A stretch of DNA of 6,728 bases from UBA9547 sp044349205 (GCA_044349205.1 JBIKRJ010000132.1:1-6728); one strand, 5' to 3'; shown: positions 1-6,360, counted from the first letter of the stretch. Notes: generated from the letters alone by a model not told the origin. Program-made: numbers and translations.

Positions 1-2
1 CG

Positions 3-95
3 CAGGGACATAAAATGGCCTATTGGATTTTGAATTTCGGTCAATTTACGACAAAGCCCGATTTGTCAGCATACATTTTGGTCGATTACAAATGA
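3..95 (+). CDS. Possible C-terminal end of a convergent plus-strand gene (partial)
   Basis: A plus-strand frame is open from the left edge of the window and stops with TGA at 93-95. The 30 visible residues end in SAYILVDYK and are hydrophobic and aromatic, with no family motif I recognise. If real, the gene converges on the beta-barrel gene with only 12 bases between the two stop codons. A 30-codon open stretch touching the edge is not rare by chance, so support is weak. The alternative is that the first ~107 bases are simply the untranslated 3' region of the minus-strand operon. Confidence 0.25.
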   Translation, partial: QGHKMAYWILNFGQFTTKPDLSAYILVDYK

Positions 96-107
96 AAGAA
101 GATAGGT

Positions 108-1013
108 TCAAAAAAGGACGGTGGCATTGGCCATCATCCTAAAATCATTTTTCATCGCATTTTCGGGGATTTGTACTAGGTAGGGCTTTTGTACCGTGAG
201 GCCCAAAGCAAGTCGGTTCAGGTACACATCGGAACCAACGCTAATGTAGCCCAAAGAACCTCCCGAATTGTTTACATAATAGCCATTGTCTATGTCGCGC
301 GCGGCTATTTCGTTGTAGGTGCCTATGTTAGGCAAAAAAGATACATTGCCCCATTTCATCCAGTAAAAAATACTGCCTGAAAGCGAAACCAAGTTGCCAA
401 AAGAATAGTCTAATTCGTTTTGGCCATTGTAGTAATAAGTAGCGTTGCTGTTGAACCCTATTTTTCCTTGACGCAGTGTGTATAGTGCGCTGAAGATGCC
501 GCTGTATGCTCCTGTACCAGGCTGAAATGCAAGGGGATACATTTGTTTCGATGCATTTCTTTGTTGGTATTTGCCGGTAGGCAATTTTGCCCCTACGCCC
601 AAAAGCAAGTTATGTTTCCAATAGCACCCTACGCTGTCGCCCGTGTTTAGTAGGGTGTAGTTGAAAGTAAATGAAATGTCCCCCACATTTTGTACTTGAT
701 TCACACCTTCGGCTATTTTTTCGCTATTCATTTGAAAGGGCACAAATACAAAGGCTTGAATTCTTTTTGTTGGATAAAAACGCCCCCAAATTTCGGCTGT
801 TTGAAACTGAAAATGAGATGATTGGTTTGCTGAGTTATGGTTGTGTGATTCAAACGACCTTACCCTATAACGCAACCCTACAAAGTTTTTACTGAATTGG
901 GGAACGATACCCAAATAGCCACCACCTGCCGGGCATCCGCCATTACAAGCTAATCCTTTTTGGGCAAAAGTTAGAAACAAGAAAAAAATCAAATACAAAT
1001 GTTTAGTGAACAT
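108..1013 (-). CDS. Outer-membrane beta-barrel protein, MetA-like 'transporter' family
   Basis: A 301-residue exported protein predicted to be a beta-barrel in the outer membrane. Residues 1-22 form a Sec signal peptide (basic start, then a Phe/Leu-rich core), followed by C23-NGG-C27-P. The segment GIVPQFSKNFVGLRYRVRSF (about 35-54) is typical of Bacteroidota barrels found beside MbnP and di-haem peroxidase genes. GVGAKLPTGKY (139-149) is the hallmark strand of the PF13557-type 'transporter' barrels. Alternating aromatic strands follow, and the protein ends in Phe, as barrel proteins often do. A His-containing stretch (H57, H59, H67) lies in a probable loop. I chose the ATG at 1013-1011: an upstream in-frame ATG exists at 1124, but the signal peptide begins here. 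The gene overlaps the end of the peroxidase gene by 11 bases, which implies translational coupling. The substrate is unknown; a role in copper or small-ligand passage is inferred only from context. The leading Cys pair could instead make it lipid-anchored (GLA-C). Confidence 0.82.
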   Translation of the reverse strand: MFTKHLYLIFFLFLTFAQKGLACNGGCPAGGGYLGIVPQFSKNFVGLRYRVRSFESHNHNSANQSSHFQFQTAEIWGRFYPTKRIQAFVFVPFQMNSEKIAEGVNQVQNVGDISFTFNYTLLNTGDSVGCYWKHNLLLGVGAKLPTGKYQQRNASKQMYPLAFQPGTGAYSGIFSALYTLRQGKIGFNSNATYYYNGQNELDYSFGNLVSLSGSIFYWMKWGNVSFLPNIGTYNEIAARDIDNGYYVNNSGGSLGYISVGSDVYLNRLALGLTVQKPYLVQIPENAMKNDFRMMANATVLF

Positions 1014-2112
1014 AATCGCAATGTTTGGCGGGTTTTGTGGAATAAGGCAAAAAGTCGGTGGCGCGCAATGAAAACAAAGTATCGGTAAGGAGAGTAGGGT
1101 CGGTAAGGGTATTGATAAAAGCATTTACTTTCATGCACTCTTCGTCGCTTATGACTATACCTGTGCCCAAGTATTTTTTAAGTTGGGAATCCAAGTTTGG
1201 GCTGTCGAATTCGCCGTGGTTTTTGATGCAGGTTTTTAGGTCATTTGTGCGCCCATCGTGCATGTAAGGTTTGGTTACAGCCATGTTTCGTAGGGAAGGT
1301 GTTTTGAATTTTCGACGGTCTTGTTTGCGTTTCGTTACCGTTTCGCGTCCTAGGTCAGAAATGTCCAAAATGCTGGAATCAAGGCCAATGTTGTGGTACG
1401 CAAAATCGGTAAACAACTCGCCTGCGTGGCAGGAAGCGCATTTTTCTTTGACGATTTTCAATCCCTCCAGTTCGTCGTTTGAAAGTGAGGCTTTACCTTG
1501 TAGGTAGTGGTCGTATTTTGAATTGCCCGATACCAGCATGACCATAAACTGCGCCAAGGCTTTTAGTAATTGTTGACCATCTATCGAATCTTTTTGAAAT
1601 GCTTCTTTGAACCTTGTGCTGTACAGCGGATGGCGGTTTAGTTTTCGCAACACATTGGGTAGTTTGTCGCCCATTTCCACGTGGTTTTCGATAGGGGCCA
1701 AGGGTTGTATTTCCAAGTTGGGAATGCCGCCATCCCACATAAATTGGGGCGACCAAGCAAGATTGGCCAAGGTAGGGGAGTTCCTACTGCCTGGCAAGCT
1801 GTTTATGCCATGGCTTACGGTGTGGTTTAGGTGCGTAAAAGCGACCGATTGTTGGTGGCAGGTGCCACAACTTATGCAACTATCCAACGACAGAATGGGG
1901 TCGTAGAACAACATGCGCCCTAAACGAATTTTTTTTTGGTCGATTGGGTTGCCGCTGAAATCGTAAATGGGTTTTGGAAAATGGGCTGGCGGTGCAAAGC
2001 CAGGGATATTTTTATTGGAATTGTCGGACAACACCACGTTTTCATCTTTCATTTTGGAACAAGATAAAAGAAGAAAACTTCCTATCACGATATGTGGCCA
2101 CAGTCTTGGCAT
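1003..2112 (-). CDS. Di-haem cytochrome c peroxidase / MauG family lipoprotein, MbnH-type
   Basis: A 369-residue di-haem protein predicted to sit as a lipoprotein in the periplasm. The lipobox is LLSC, with C18 as the lipidated residue. The first haem site is C82-G-T-C85-H86, preceded by an extra C79, and the second is C225-A-S-C228-H229. Family landmarks are the RNSPTLAN stretch (about 110-117), M125-W126-D-G-G (W126 probably matches the Trp between the haems in characterised enzymes), the PI..H.EMG stretch (140-148), TPSLRN (271-276) and MHDGR (284-288). Members of this family either reduce hydrogen peroxide or, like MauG and MbnH, oxidise residues of a partner protein. Here the MbnP-family gene ends one base upstream (TGA-A-ATG), so the partner-oxidising role on its WxW motif is the likelier one. 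I chose the ATG at 2112 rather than an in-frame ATG at 2181, because the latter gives 23 residues lacking signal character and overlapping MbnP. Oddities are His299 where a Tyr or Met haem ligand is expected, and extra Cys at 79, 295, 326 and 365. Confidence 0.9.
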   Translation of the reverse strand: MPRLWPHIVIGSFLLLSCSKMKDENVVLSDNSNKNIPGFAPPAHFPKPIYDFSGNPIDQKKIRLGRMLFYDPILSLDSCISCGTCHQQSVAFTHLNHTVSHGINSLPGSRNSPTLANLAWSPQFMWDGGIPNLEIQPLAPIENHVEMGDKLPNVLRKLNRHPLYSTRFKEAFQKDSIDGQQLLKALAQFMVMLVSGNSKYDHYLQGKASLSNDELEGLKIVKEKCASCHAGELFTDFAYHNIGLDSSILDISDLGRETVTKRKQDRRKFKTPSLRNMAVTKPYMHDGRTNDLKTCIKNHGEFDSPNLDSQLKKYLGTGIVISDEECMKVNAFINTLTDPTLLTDTLFSLRATDFLPYSTKPAKHCDYVH

Positions 2113-2113
2113 T

Positions 2114-2920
2114 TCAGTTGTGAATGTGTTCGAAACGGAACATGTCTTTGTAGTTTTCCGAAAGCATTTTGTTGGTCTCATTTGCCTTGGTTACAGTGCT
2201 GCTCAAATTGGCAATTGAAATGGTTTTGGGGGTTTGGAAAAATTCCAAAATATCTACTTTGAAATGCACGATTGGTACAGCATTTTGCTTGGCCATGAGC
2301 AAGGAAGAGCCAAAATCGCATGAAATAATTTGCGAGGCGTTGTATGGTTCTTTGTATCCAAAAATTTGGTACGAAAAAGACTTGCCGGAACTTTTAGAGG
2401 CCGCCGATTTCCCCATAAATTCTAAAGGCGAATATCCTTCCCAAACCCACAGCATACCCAAGTCGGGAGACAAGTCGCCTGTTTGTGCACCCGACTCTGT
2501 TTGCACACTATCTACGCCTATCAAAAAAGAAATACCGCTGTAATTTCCCTCGGGCACATTTGGTATAGTAATGATGGGCGAGGCATTCAGATTTACATTA
2601 TTTCTTACAGCGTTTACCAAATGATACGTTTTGGGGATAACCGTAAAACTGCCATCTGGTTTCTTCAATTTCACGTTGCTTATATAGTATCGCAATGTGC
2701 TGACCTGAAAGGTTTCTCCACTCGAATTGAGAAAGTCGGTATTTATTTGAAAAGCGGTATTGCCCACCACATGTTCAAATTCCAATTTTATATTTCCAAT
2801 TTTTATTTTTTGGCCTGTTTCGGGGTCAATGATTGTATTTGCAGGATTCGGCTCTTCCGCCTTTTTTTTACAAGCTGCTATTGCCAAAAACATCCAAGAG
2901 TAAAGAAGAAATTTTTTCAT
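2114..2920 (-). CDS. MbnP family copper-binding lipoprotein with WxW motif
   Basis: A 268-residue lipoprotein with lipobox IAAC (C17) followed by KKK. From about residue 41 it follows the MbnP domain pattern: LEFEHVVG (46-53), RYYISNVKL (77-85), TYHLVN (98-103), VPEGNYSGISFLIGVD (122-137), then GDLSPDLGM (148-156) leading into W158-V-W160-E-G-Y. It ends DMFRFEHIHN, a tail typical of Bacteroidota members. In Methylosinus MbnP, the first Trp of the conserved WxW motif is converted to kynurenine through MbnH, and the product binds Cu(I). Here the motif is intact (codons at 2449-2441) and the MbnH-type gene starts one base after the stop, so the same chemistry is plausible. Candidate metal-binding residues include H50, H100, M156, H219, H265 and H267, but which ones bind metal cannot be read from sequence. 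The start is the ATG at 2920, after an A-rich leader of only about 13 bases downstream of a terminator T-tract. Confidence 0.88.
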   Translation of the reverse strand: MKKFLLYSWMFLAIAACKKKAEEPNPANTIIDPETGQKIKIGNIKLEFEHVVGNTAFQINTDFLNSSGETFQVSTLRYYISNVKLKKPDGSFTVIPKTYHLVNAVRNNVNLNASPIITIPNVPEGNYSGISFLIGVDSVQTESGAQTGDLSPDLGMLWVWEGYSPLEFMGKSAASKSSGKSFSYQIFGYKEPYNASQIISCDFGSSLLMAKQNAVPIVHFKVDILEFFQTPKTISIANLSSTVTKANETNKMLSENYKDMFRFEHIHN

Positions 2921-2933
2921 TTTGCTTCGTTTT

Positions 2934-2966
2934 AAAAAAGGGGCTAGCTTGTAACACTAGCCCCTT
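2934..2966 (-). terminator. Intrinsic terminator after the propeller gene
   Basis: On the minus strand, AAGGGGCTAG (2966-2957) pairs perfectly with CTAGCCCCTT (2947-2938). This gives a 10-bp, GC-rich stem around a 9-base loop (2956-2948). A run of six T follows directly (2939-2934), sharing its first two bases with the stem. The hairpin begins 7 bases past the stop codon of the T9SS propeller gene. It ends 13 bases before the ATG of the MbnP gene, so it separates the upstream gene group from the mbnP/peroxidase/barrel group, or acts as a read-through attenuator. There is no comparable T-run on the plus strand; after the stem that strand reads GCTATATTTATT. Confidence 0.85.
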
Positions 2967-2973
2967 GCTATAT

Positions 2974-5130
2974 TTATTCCACAATTAGTTTTTGGATTTG
3001 CAGTCCATTTCTGGTGTTGGCTCGTATCAAAAACATCCCTTTTGTGTCCATTTCTACATTTTGTTCGGACAATGAAGGAAGTTCTTTCACTATTTTGCCC
3101 ATAGCATTTACAATTTCAATTTTCTCTGGCCGACCTTCAATTTTTAGATGAAAATACCCTGTATTGGGGTTTGGACTCATTTTTATTCCATTGGTTATTT
3201 TGTTCTCAGAAAAATTGAAAAGTCCGGTAGGCAAGGCGGGCAATTCGCTCAAGGCATTGGAATAAATGCTATTGTTGGGCGTGGTCACAAAAACCCTTCC
3301 TGTGGTGTTGGTCGTAAAGGCGATTCGGTATATGTCGGCATAGCTTGGTAGGTTGAATTGGTTTCCGCCTGCAATCCAAGTGTTGCCATTGTCGGAAGAG
3401 GCCAAAAGTCCGCCTTTGTGACTAGCAAACACATAACCTCCATTGGTGGCCATAGCTTGTATGTGGCTGCCATTTAAGTCCATCAGGCTGGTATGCGATA
3501 TCCCCGGGTGCGCAGTAGTCTGCCAGCCATCTTGCGAAACGTTCCAAGCTTTGGCTCTGAATACGCCGTTGCCAGCCGTGCCAGCAAATACAAATGGTCC
3601 AAAAGAAGTCAGCGAGGTCACTTCCAAGTTGTCAAGACCTGTATTCGCGGCCGACCAACCAGTCTCCAATCCATTTACATTGACAAAAACACCGGTTCCG
3701 AAGGTACCTAGTATAACTGTGTCGTTTACAAAAGTAAGCGCACGGGGTTGCACACCTGCTGGAAGCCCAGAGTTTCTGCTTGCCCAATTGATAGTGGAAG
3801 TGCTGGTAGCCAGTACATTGCCCAAATTGTCAAATGCGACTAATTGGTTGTTTGTCCTGAATAATCTTTGGATGTTTTTGTTTGCGATTCCTGAATTGAT
3901 ACTGTTCCAAGTTCTGCCGGTGTCGGCGCTTAAGAAGATGCCCGCATTGGCAGTGCTAGCATACAAGTTGCTCCCCAAAAACAGCAGGTCGGTTACATTC
4001 AAGCTGTCTTCTAGGCCGTTGTTTGATTTTACATAGCTCGAAGCCAAATCTTTGCTTATAAACACACCCTTTTCGGTGGCGGCCGCAATTACAAACTGTC
4101 CGCTTGTGGCTACTGCATACGCCTTTTGGTTGTTGAAACCTGTGGAAACGATGGTCCAAGTGGTAGTAGGCGATGCCGAAGCCAATGTTGTTTTGTAAAT
4201 GCCCAAGTCTTTGGTTCCCAACACCAAATTGGCTCTGAAAGGTACAATTGCCGTTAGATTTTCCAAATTTCTAGTTCCAATCGAAACCCAGTTTAGGGCA
4301 CTAGCAGACGAAGTGAAAAGCCCCATGCTAGTTGCGATGTACCAATTGTCTTGATTGTTGGAGATGGAAATCACTTTATTGCCGTTTGGCAGGCCGTTTT
4401 CGGCCAAAGTGTAAACCGCGGTAGAGCCCTGGCTTGCATTGCTTGTAAGGTACATACCCACTTCGTTTGTCACGATAAGTTCATCTGTTTTTTCATTGTA
4501 CGACAGCAAGGCTACGTTCGAGTTTTGGCTGCCATTGTCATTGAAATTTTTCCAGGTTTTGGCCGTGTCGTCAGACACATAAATGCCGCCTCCCAGTGTA
4601 CCTACTATAATTCTATTTCTAGCTTTGACCATTGACGAAATATCGAAATTTTCTAAAGTGGGGTTGCTTACCGCTATCCAGCTTTCGCCTTTATTGCTTG
4701 TTTTGAAAATAGCGCCACCCTTGGTACTGGCTAGCACTGTATTGGTATCCAATGCCACCAATGCAATGATTTGGGTGCTACCCAAGCCACTGTTTTTCTT
4801 TTCCCAATAGCGGTCTACCCCTACAAAGCCAGTAAAACGGAATACGCCACTGTCGGCAGTACCTGCAAAAAGATATTTCCCGCTGCGAACAATCGCGGTA
4901 ATTTTTCCACTCTTCAACCCAACTGGACGGGCTCTCCATGCCACCAATCTGCTGTTGGTACTTTCATACACACCACCCGAAACGGTGCCTATGTACACGG
5001 TCGAATCAAAAACTGTCATACATTTTACCGAACCACCTAAAGGGCCACGCGAGCCGAAATGGGCATAGGATGACACAGTGTATGCAAACAAAAGAAAGAA
5101 TTTAAACGAGTATTTGATAGTGTTTTTCAT
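2974..5130 (-). CDS. Secreted beta-propeller repeat protein with T9SS type A sorting domain
   Basis: A 718-residue protein predicted to be exported and then moved across the outer membrane by the type IX secretion system. Residues 1-23 are a Sec signal peptide (MKNTIKYS, then a Phe/Leu-rich core, ending SSYA). Residues 27-630 are about 14 repeats of roughly 43 residues, each with a (A/G)GT..GVF.S strand pair and often an Asp-box-like turn, such as DTAKTW (188-193), ADTGRTW (402-408) and SDNGNTW (579-585). This resembles the sialidase/BNR or Ycf48-like propeller fold. The C-terminal 70 residues are a type A sorting domain: MSPNPNTG at 651-658, IEIVNAMGKIV, then a final QIQKLIVE. No catalytic motif is visible, so binding or scaffolding is as likely as an enzymatic role. 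It starts 26 bases after the cytochrome stop, in very AT-rich DNA, and is followed by a strong terminator. Its link to the copper genes is positional only. Confidence 0.88.
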   Translation of the reverse strand: MKNTIKYSFKFFLLFAYTVSSYAHFGSRGPLGGSVKCMTVFDSTVYIGTVSGGVYESTNSRLVAWRARPVGLKSGKITAIVRSGKYLFAGTADSGVFRFTGFVGVDRYWEKKNSGLGSTQIIALVALDTNTVLASTKGGAIFKTSNKGESWIAVSNPTLENFDISSMVKARNRIIVGTLGGGIYVSDDTAKTWKNFNDNGSQNSNVALLSYNEKTDELIVTNEVGMYLTSNASQGSTAVYTLAENGLPNGNKVISISNNQDNWYIATSMGLFTSSASALNWVSIGTRNLENLTAIVPFRANLVLGTKDLGIYKTTLASASPTTTWTIVSTGFNNQKAYAVATSGQFVIAAATEKGVFISKDLASSYVKSNNGLEDSLNVTDLLFLGSNLYASTANAGIFLSADTGRTWNSINSGIANKNIQRLFRTNNQLVAFDNLGNVLATSTSTINWASRNSGLPAGVQPRALTFVNDTVILGTFGTGVFVNVNGLETGWSAANTGLDNLEVTSLTSFGPFVFAGTAGNGVFRAKAWNVSQDGWQTTAHPGISHTSLMDLNGSHIQAMATNGGYVFASHKGGLLASSDNGNTWIAGGNQFNLPSYADIYRIAFTTNTTGRVFVTTPNNSIYSNALSELPALPTGLFNFSENKITNGIKMSPNPNTGYFHLKIEGRPEKIEIVNAMGKIVKELPSLSEQNVEMDTKGMFLIRANTRNGLQIQKLIVE
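3253..4992 (-). repeat. Fourteen-unit propeller repeat array within the T9SS protein
   Basis: These are protein-level repeats with little DNA identity. Units anchored on the GT..GVF-type strand begin near residues 47, 89, 134, 177, 222, 266, 305, 350, 391, 433, 475, 517, 568 and 615. Spacing is 39-51 residues, mostly 41-45. Well-kept examples are IGTVSGGVYES, AGTADSGVFRF, LGTFGTGVFVN and AGTAGNGVFRA. The units near 222, 433 and 615 are degenerate, so the count is approximate. Fourteen would fit two seven-bladed propellers, which is an inference. Confidence 0.6.
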
Positions 5131-5156
5131 TTTAATAATTGAATATAAATTAATGT

Positions 5157-5585
5157 TTATTTATTTAGGGCACCTTGTGCCATCCATTTTACTATGAGGT
5201 CTATTTGTATTTGCTCTAGCTTTTTGTTAGGCGGCATCCTTTTACTACCGTTGGTAGTGAGCAAATTGTACAAAAGACTATTGGTGGGTTGAGTTGTATT
5301 GAGGTACCCTCTATACGAGTTGCTTATTTGAGCATGGGCTTTGTCATTTTCAAGGTTCAAATTGCTGGCAGGAGCATTTCCGCTGTGACAATTTGATGTA
5401 GCACATTCGGTTCTTAGTATGGGTAAAACATGTAGTGCAAAAGAAACCGTGTCGGGAAGGGAATTTCCGTTGGTCAATCCGTTGTTTTGTATTGGACTAA
5501 CAGGAAATTCTTTTTTCCTATATGTGCAGGAATATGTACTCATACAAAACGTTGCCAAGGCAACAAGAAATCCTGTCTTATTCAT
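5157..5585 (-). CDS. Small mono-haem cytochrome c lipoprotein with CX4CH motif
   Basis: A 142-residue exported protein. A hydrophobic signal ends at a weak lipobox, TYSC (C20), followed by TYRKKE, so it is probably a lipoprotein. The haem region reads VLPILRTE-C61-ATSN-C66-H67-SG, a CX4CH rather than CXXCH attachment site. Residues K116?-M117-P-P (within KRMPPNK, 115-121) offer the likely distal Met ligand, and IDLIVKWMAQGA (128-139) is the closing helix. This layout matches the short 'planctomycete-type' or Bacteroidota cytochrome domain (PF07635-like). It probably carries electrons in the periplasm. I chose the ATG at 5585-5583: an in-frame ATG at 5633 would add 16 residues ahead of the signal peptide and lie wholly inside the upstream gene. 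The start overlaps the last 8 bases of the MbnP-like gene, suggesting coupled translation and a shared task. Confidence 0.85.
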   Translation of the reverse strand: MNKTGFLVALATFCMSTYSCTYRKKEFPVSPIQNNGLTNGNSLPDTVSFALHVLPILRTECATSNCHSGNAPASNLNLENDKAHAQISNSYRGYLNTTQPTNSLLYNLLTTNGSKRMPPNKKLEQIQIDLIVKWMAQGALNK

Positions 5586-6360
5586 ATTCGTAGGCAAACA
5601 TGTGTCCAATATTGTCGGCAATTTTTTGGGCAATGGCTTTGGTGTTGTCTTCCTTTGTAGCCACCCTCAAATTGCTTTCGTCGTGAAGTGCAATGCCTGC
5701 AAACACCTTGCTTGGATCGAATACCAAGTGCACATACTCCATTCCAGTTTGCTTTACCTCGTAAGTGGTATTGCCCATCTTTACTTCCCTCAACGAGATG
5801 GAAGTTCCAATTTTGTATTCAAAAGGAATGTTGGCCGAACCCGAAAGGTCGCTAGTGGTGTCTATTTTACCTTTTATGAAAGCCAAAATATGGCCATCGG
5901 TTTTGGCATCATTCCTAAAAAACATTTCGGGTTTGTTTAAAATGGAGGTTGAAACCGAAGTGTCCAATTGCGAGGGCAATCCTACTTTGAAACGAATAGA
6001 TTTGTATTTGCCCAAAGGAACTCTTCCCAAATAGTAAGAGGCGCTGTCCATCGTTCTCAAAAGCACTTTGTTTGGAATACGGTAAAGGGCATAGTTTTCT
6101 TTGACCAATTCAATATCGAACAGGTAAAATTGCGCCATGCTGAAAGAAACTTCCCTACCATCTTCCAAGGTATGTACACCCTCGTAGCTGTATGCTTCGT
6201 TTCCATTCACTTCCATGTGCATGTGCATCGACAGTAAACCGTATTTGGTGCTGTCCACGGGAGGAGTTTTCTCGCTTGGCTGTGGGTTTTCCTCTTTTTT
6301 AGAACATGCACTGAAAACGACACATGCCAAAAGCAAATAAGCTAAATGCTTTAAATTCAT
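5578..6360 (-). CDS. MbnP-like lipoprotein lacking tryptophan
   Basis: A 260-residue lipoprotein with lipobox FSAC (C19) followed by SKKEE. Its domain order parallels MbnP: an opening strand that here reads M45-H-M-H-M49 (SMHMHMEVNG), then FSMAQFYLFDIELVK (73-87), VPLGKYKSIRFKVGLP (114-129), LNKPEMFF (141-148), a GKIDTT segment (164-169), YVHLVFD (209-215) and a closing IADNIGHMFAYEYE that mirrors the tail of the canonical MbnP in this window. The protein contains no Trp at all. The region matching the WxW site reads E-M-F-F, so kynurenine formation is impossible. The alternating Met/His stretch could be a direct copper site, which is inference. The gene overlaps a CX4CH cytochrome gene rather than a di-haem peroxidase. 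The start at 6360 is supported by the signal peptide and by an AAAGG seven bases upstream. It may be only a distant MbnP relative; confidence is high for a lipoprotein of this fold and moderate for metal binding. Confidence 0.78.
   Translation of the reverse strand: MNLKHLAYLLLACVVFSACSKKEENPQPSEKTPPVDSTKYGLLSMHMHMEVNGNEAYSYEGVHTLEDGREVSFSMAQFYLFDIELVKENYALYRIPNKVLLRTMDSASYYLGRVPLGKYKSIRFKVGLPSQLDTSVSTSILNKPEMFFRNDAKTDGHILAFIKGKIDTTSDLSGSANIPFEYKIGTSISLREVKMGNTTYEVKQTGMEYVHLVFDPSKVFAGIALHDESNLRVATKEDNTKAIAQKIADNIGHMFAYEYE

Noticed and set aside
50..67. Inverted repeat GACAAA / TTTGTC with a six-base loop, considered as a terminator for the barrel gene or a regulator site
   Set aside because: The stem is only 6 bp, mostly A-T, with no T-run after it on either strand, so it is not a convincing terminator.
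1013..1124. Longer 338-residue start for the barrel protein
   Set aside because: The extra 37 residues lie inside the peroxidase gene and precede a normal signal peptide beginning at the ATG at 1013.
2112..2181. Longer 392-residue start for the di-haem enzyme
   Set aside because: The extra 23 residues are polar and Cys/Lys-rich and would overlap the MbnP gene by 68 bases. The lipoprotein signal begins at the ATG at 2112.
2169..2935. Plus-strand open frames opposite the MbnP gene (2169-2543 and 2483-2935)
   Set aside because: Both are antisense shadows of a gene with clear family motifs, and the predicted peptides look like no known protein.
3443..4036. 197-codon plus-strand open frame inside the propeller gene
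   Set aside because: It is antisense to a well-supported gene, has no recognisable domain or start context, and long antisense frames are common opposite repeat-rich coding sequence.
5585..5633. Longer 158-residue start for the cytochrome
   Set aside because: It places 16 non-signal residues before the hydrophobic signal and overlaps the MbnP-like gene more deeply than the ATG at 5585 does.
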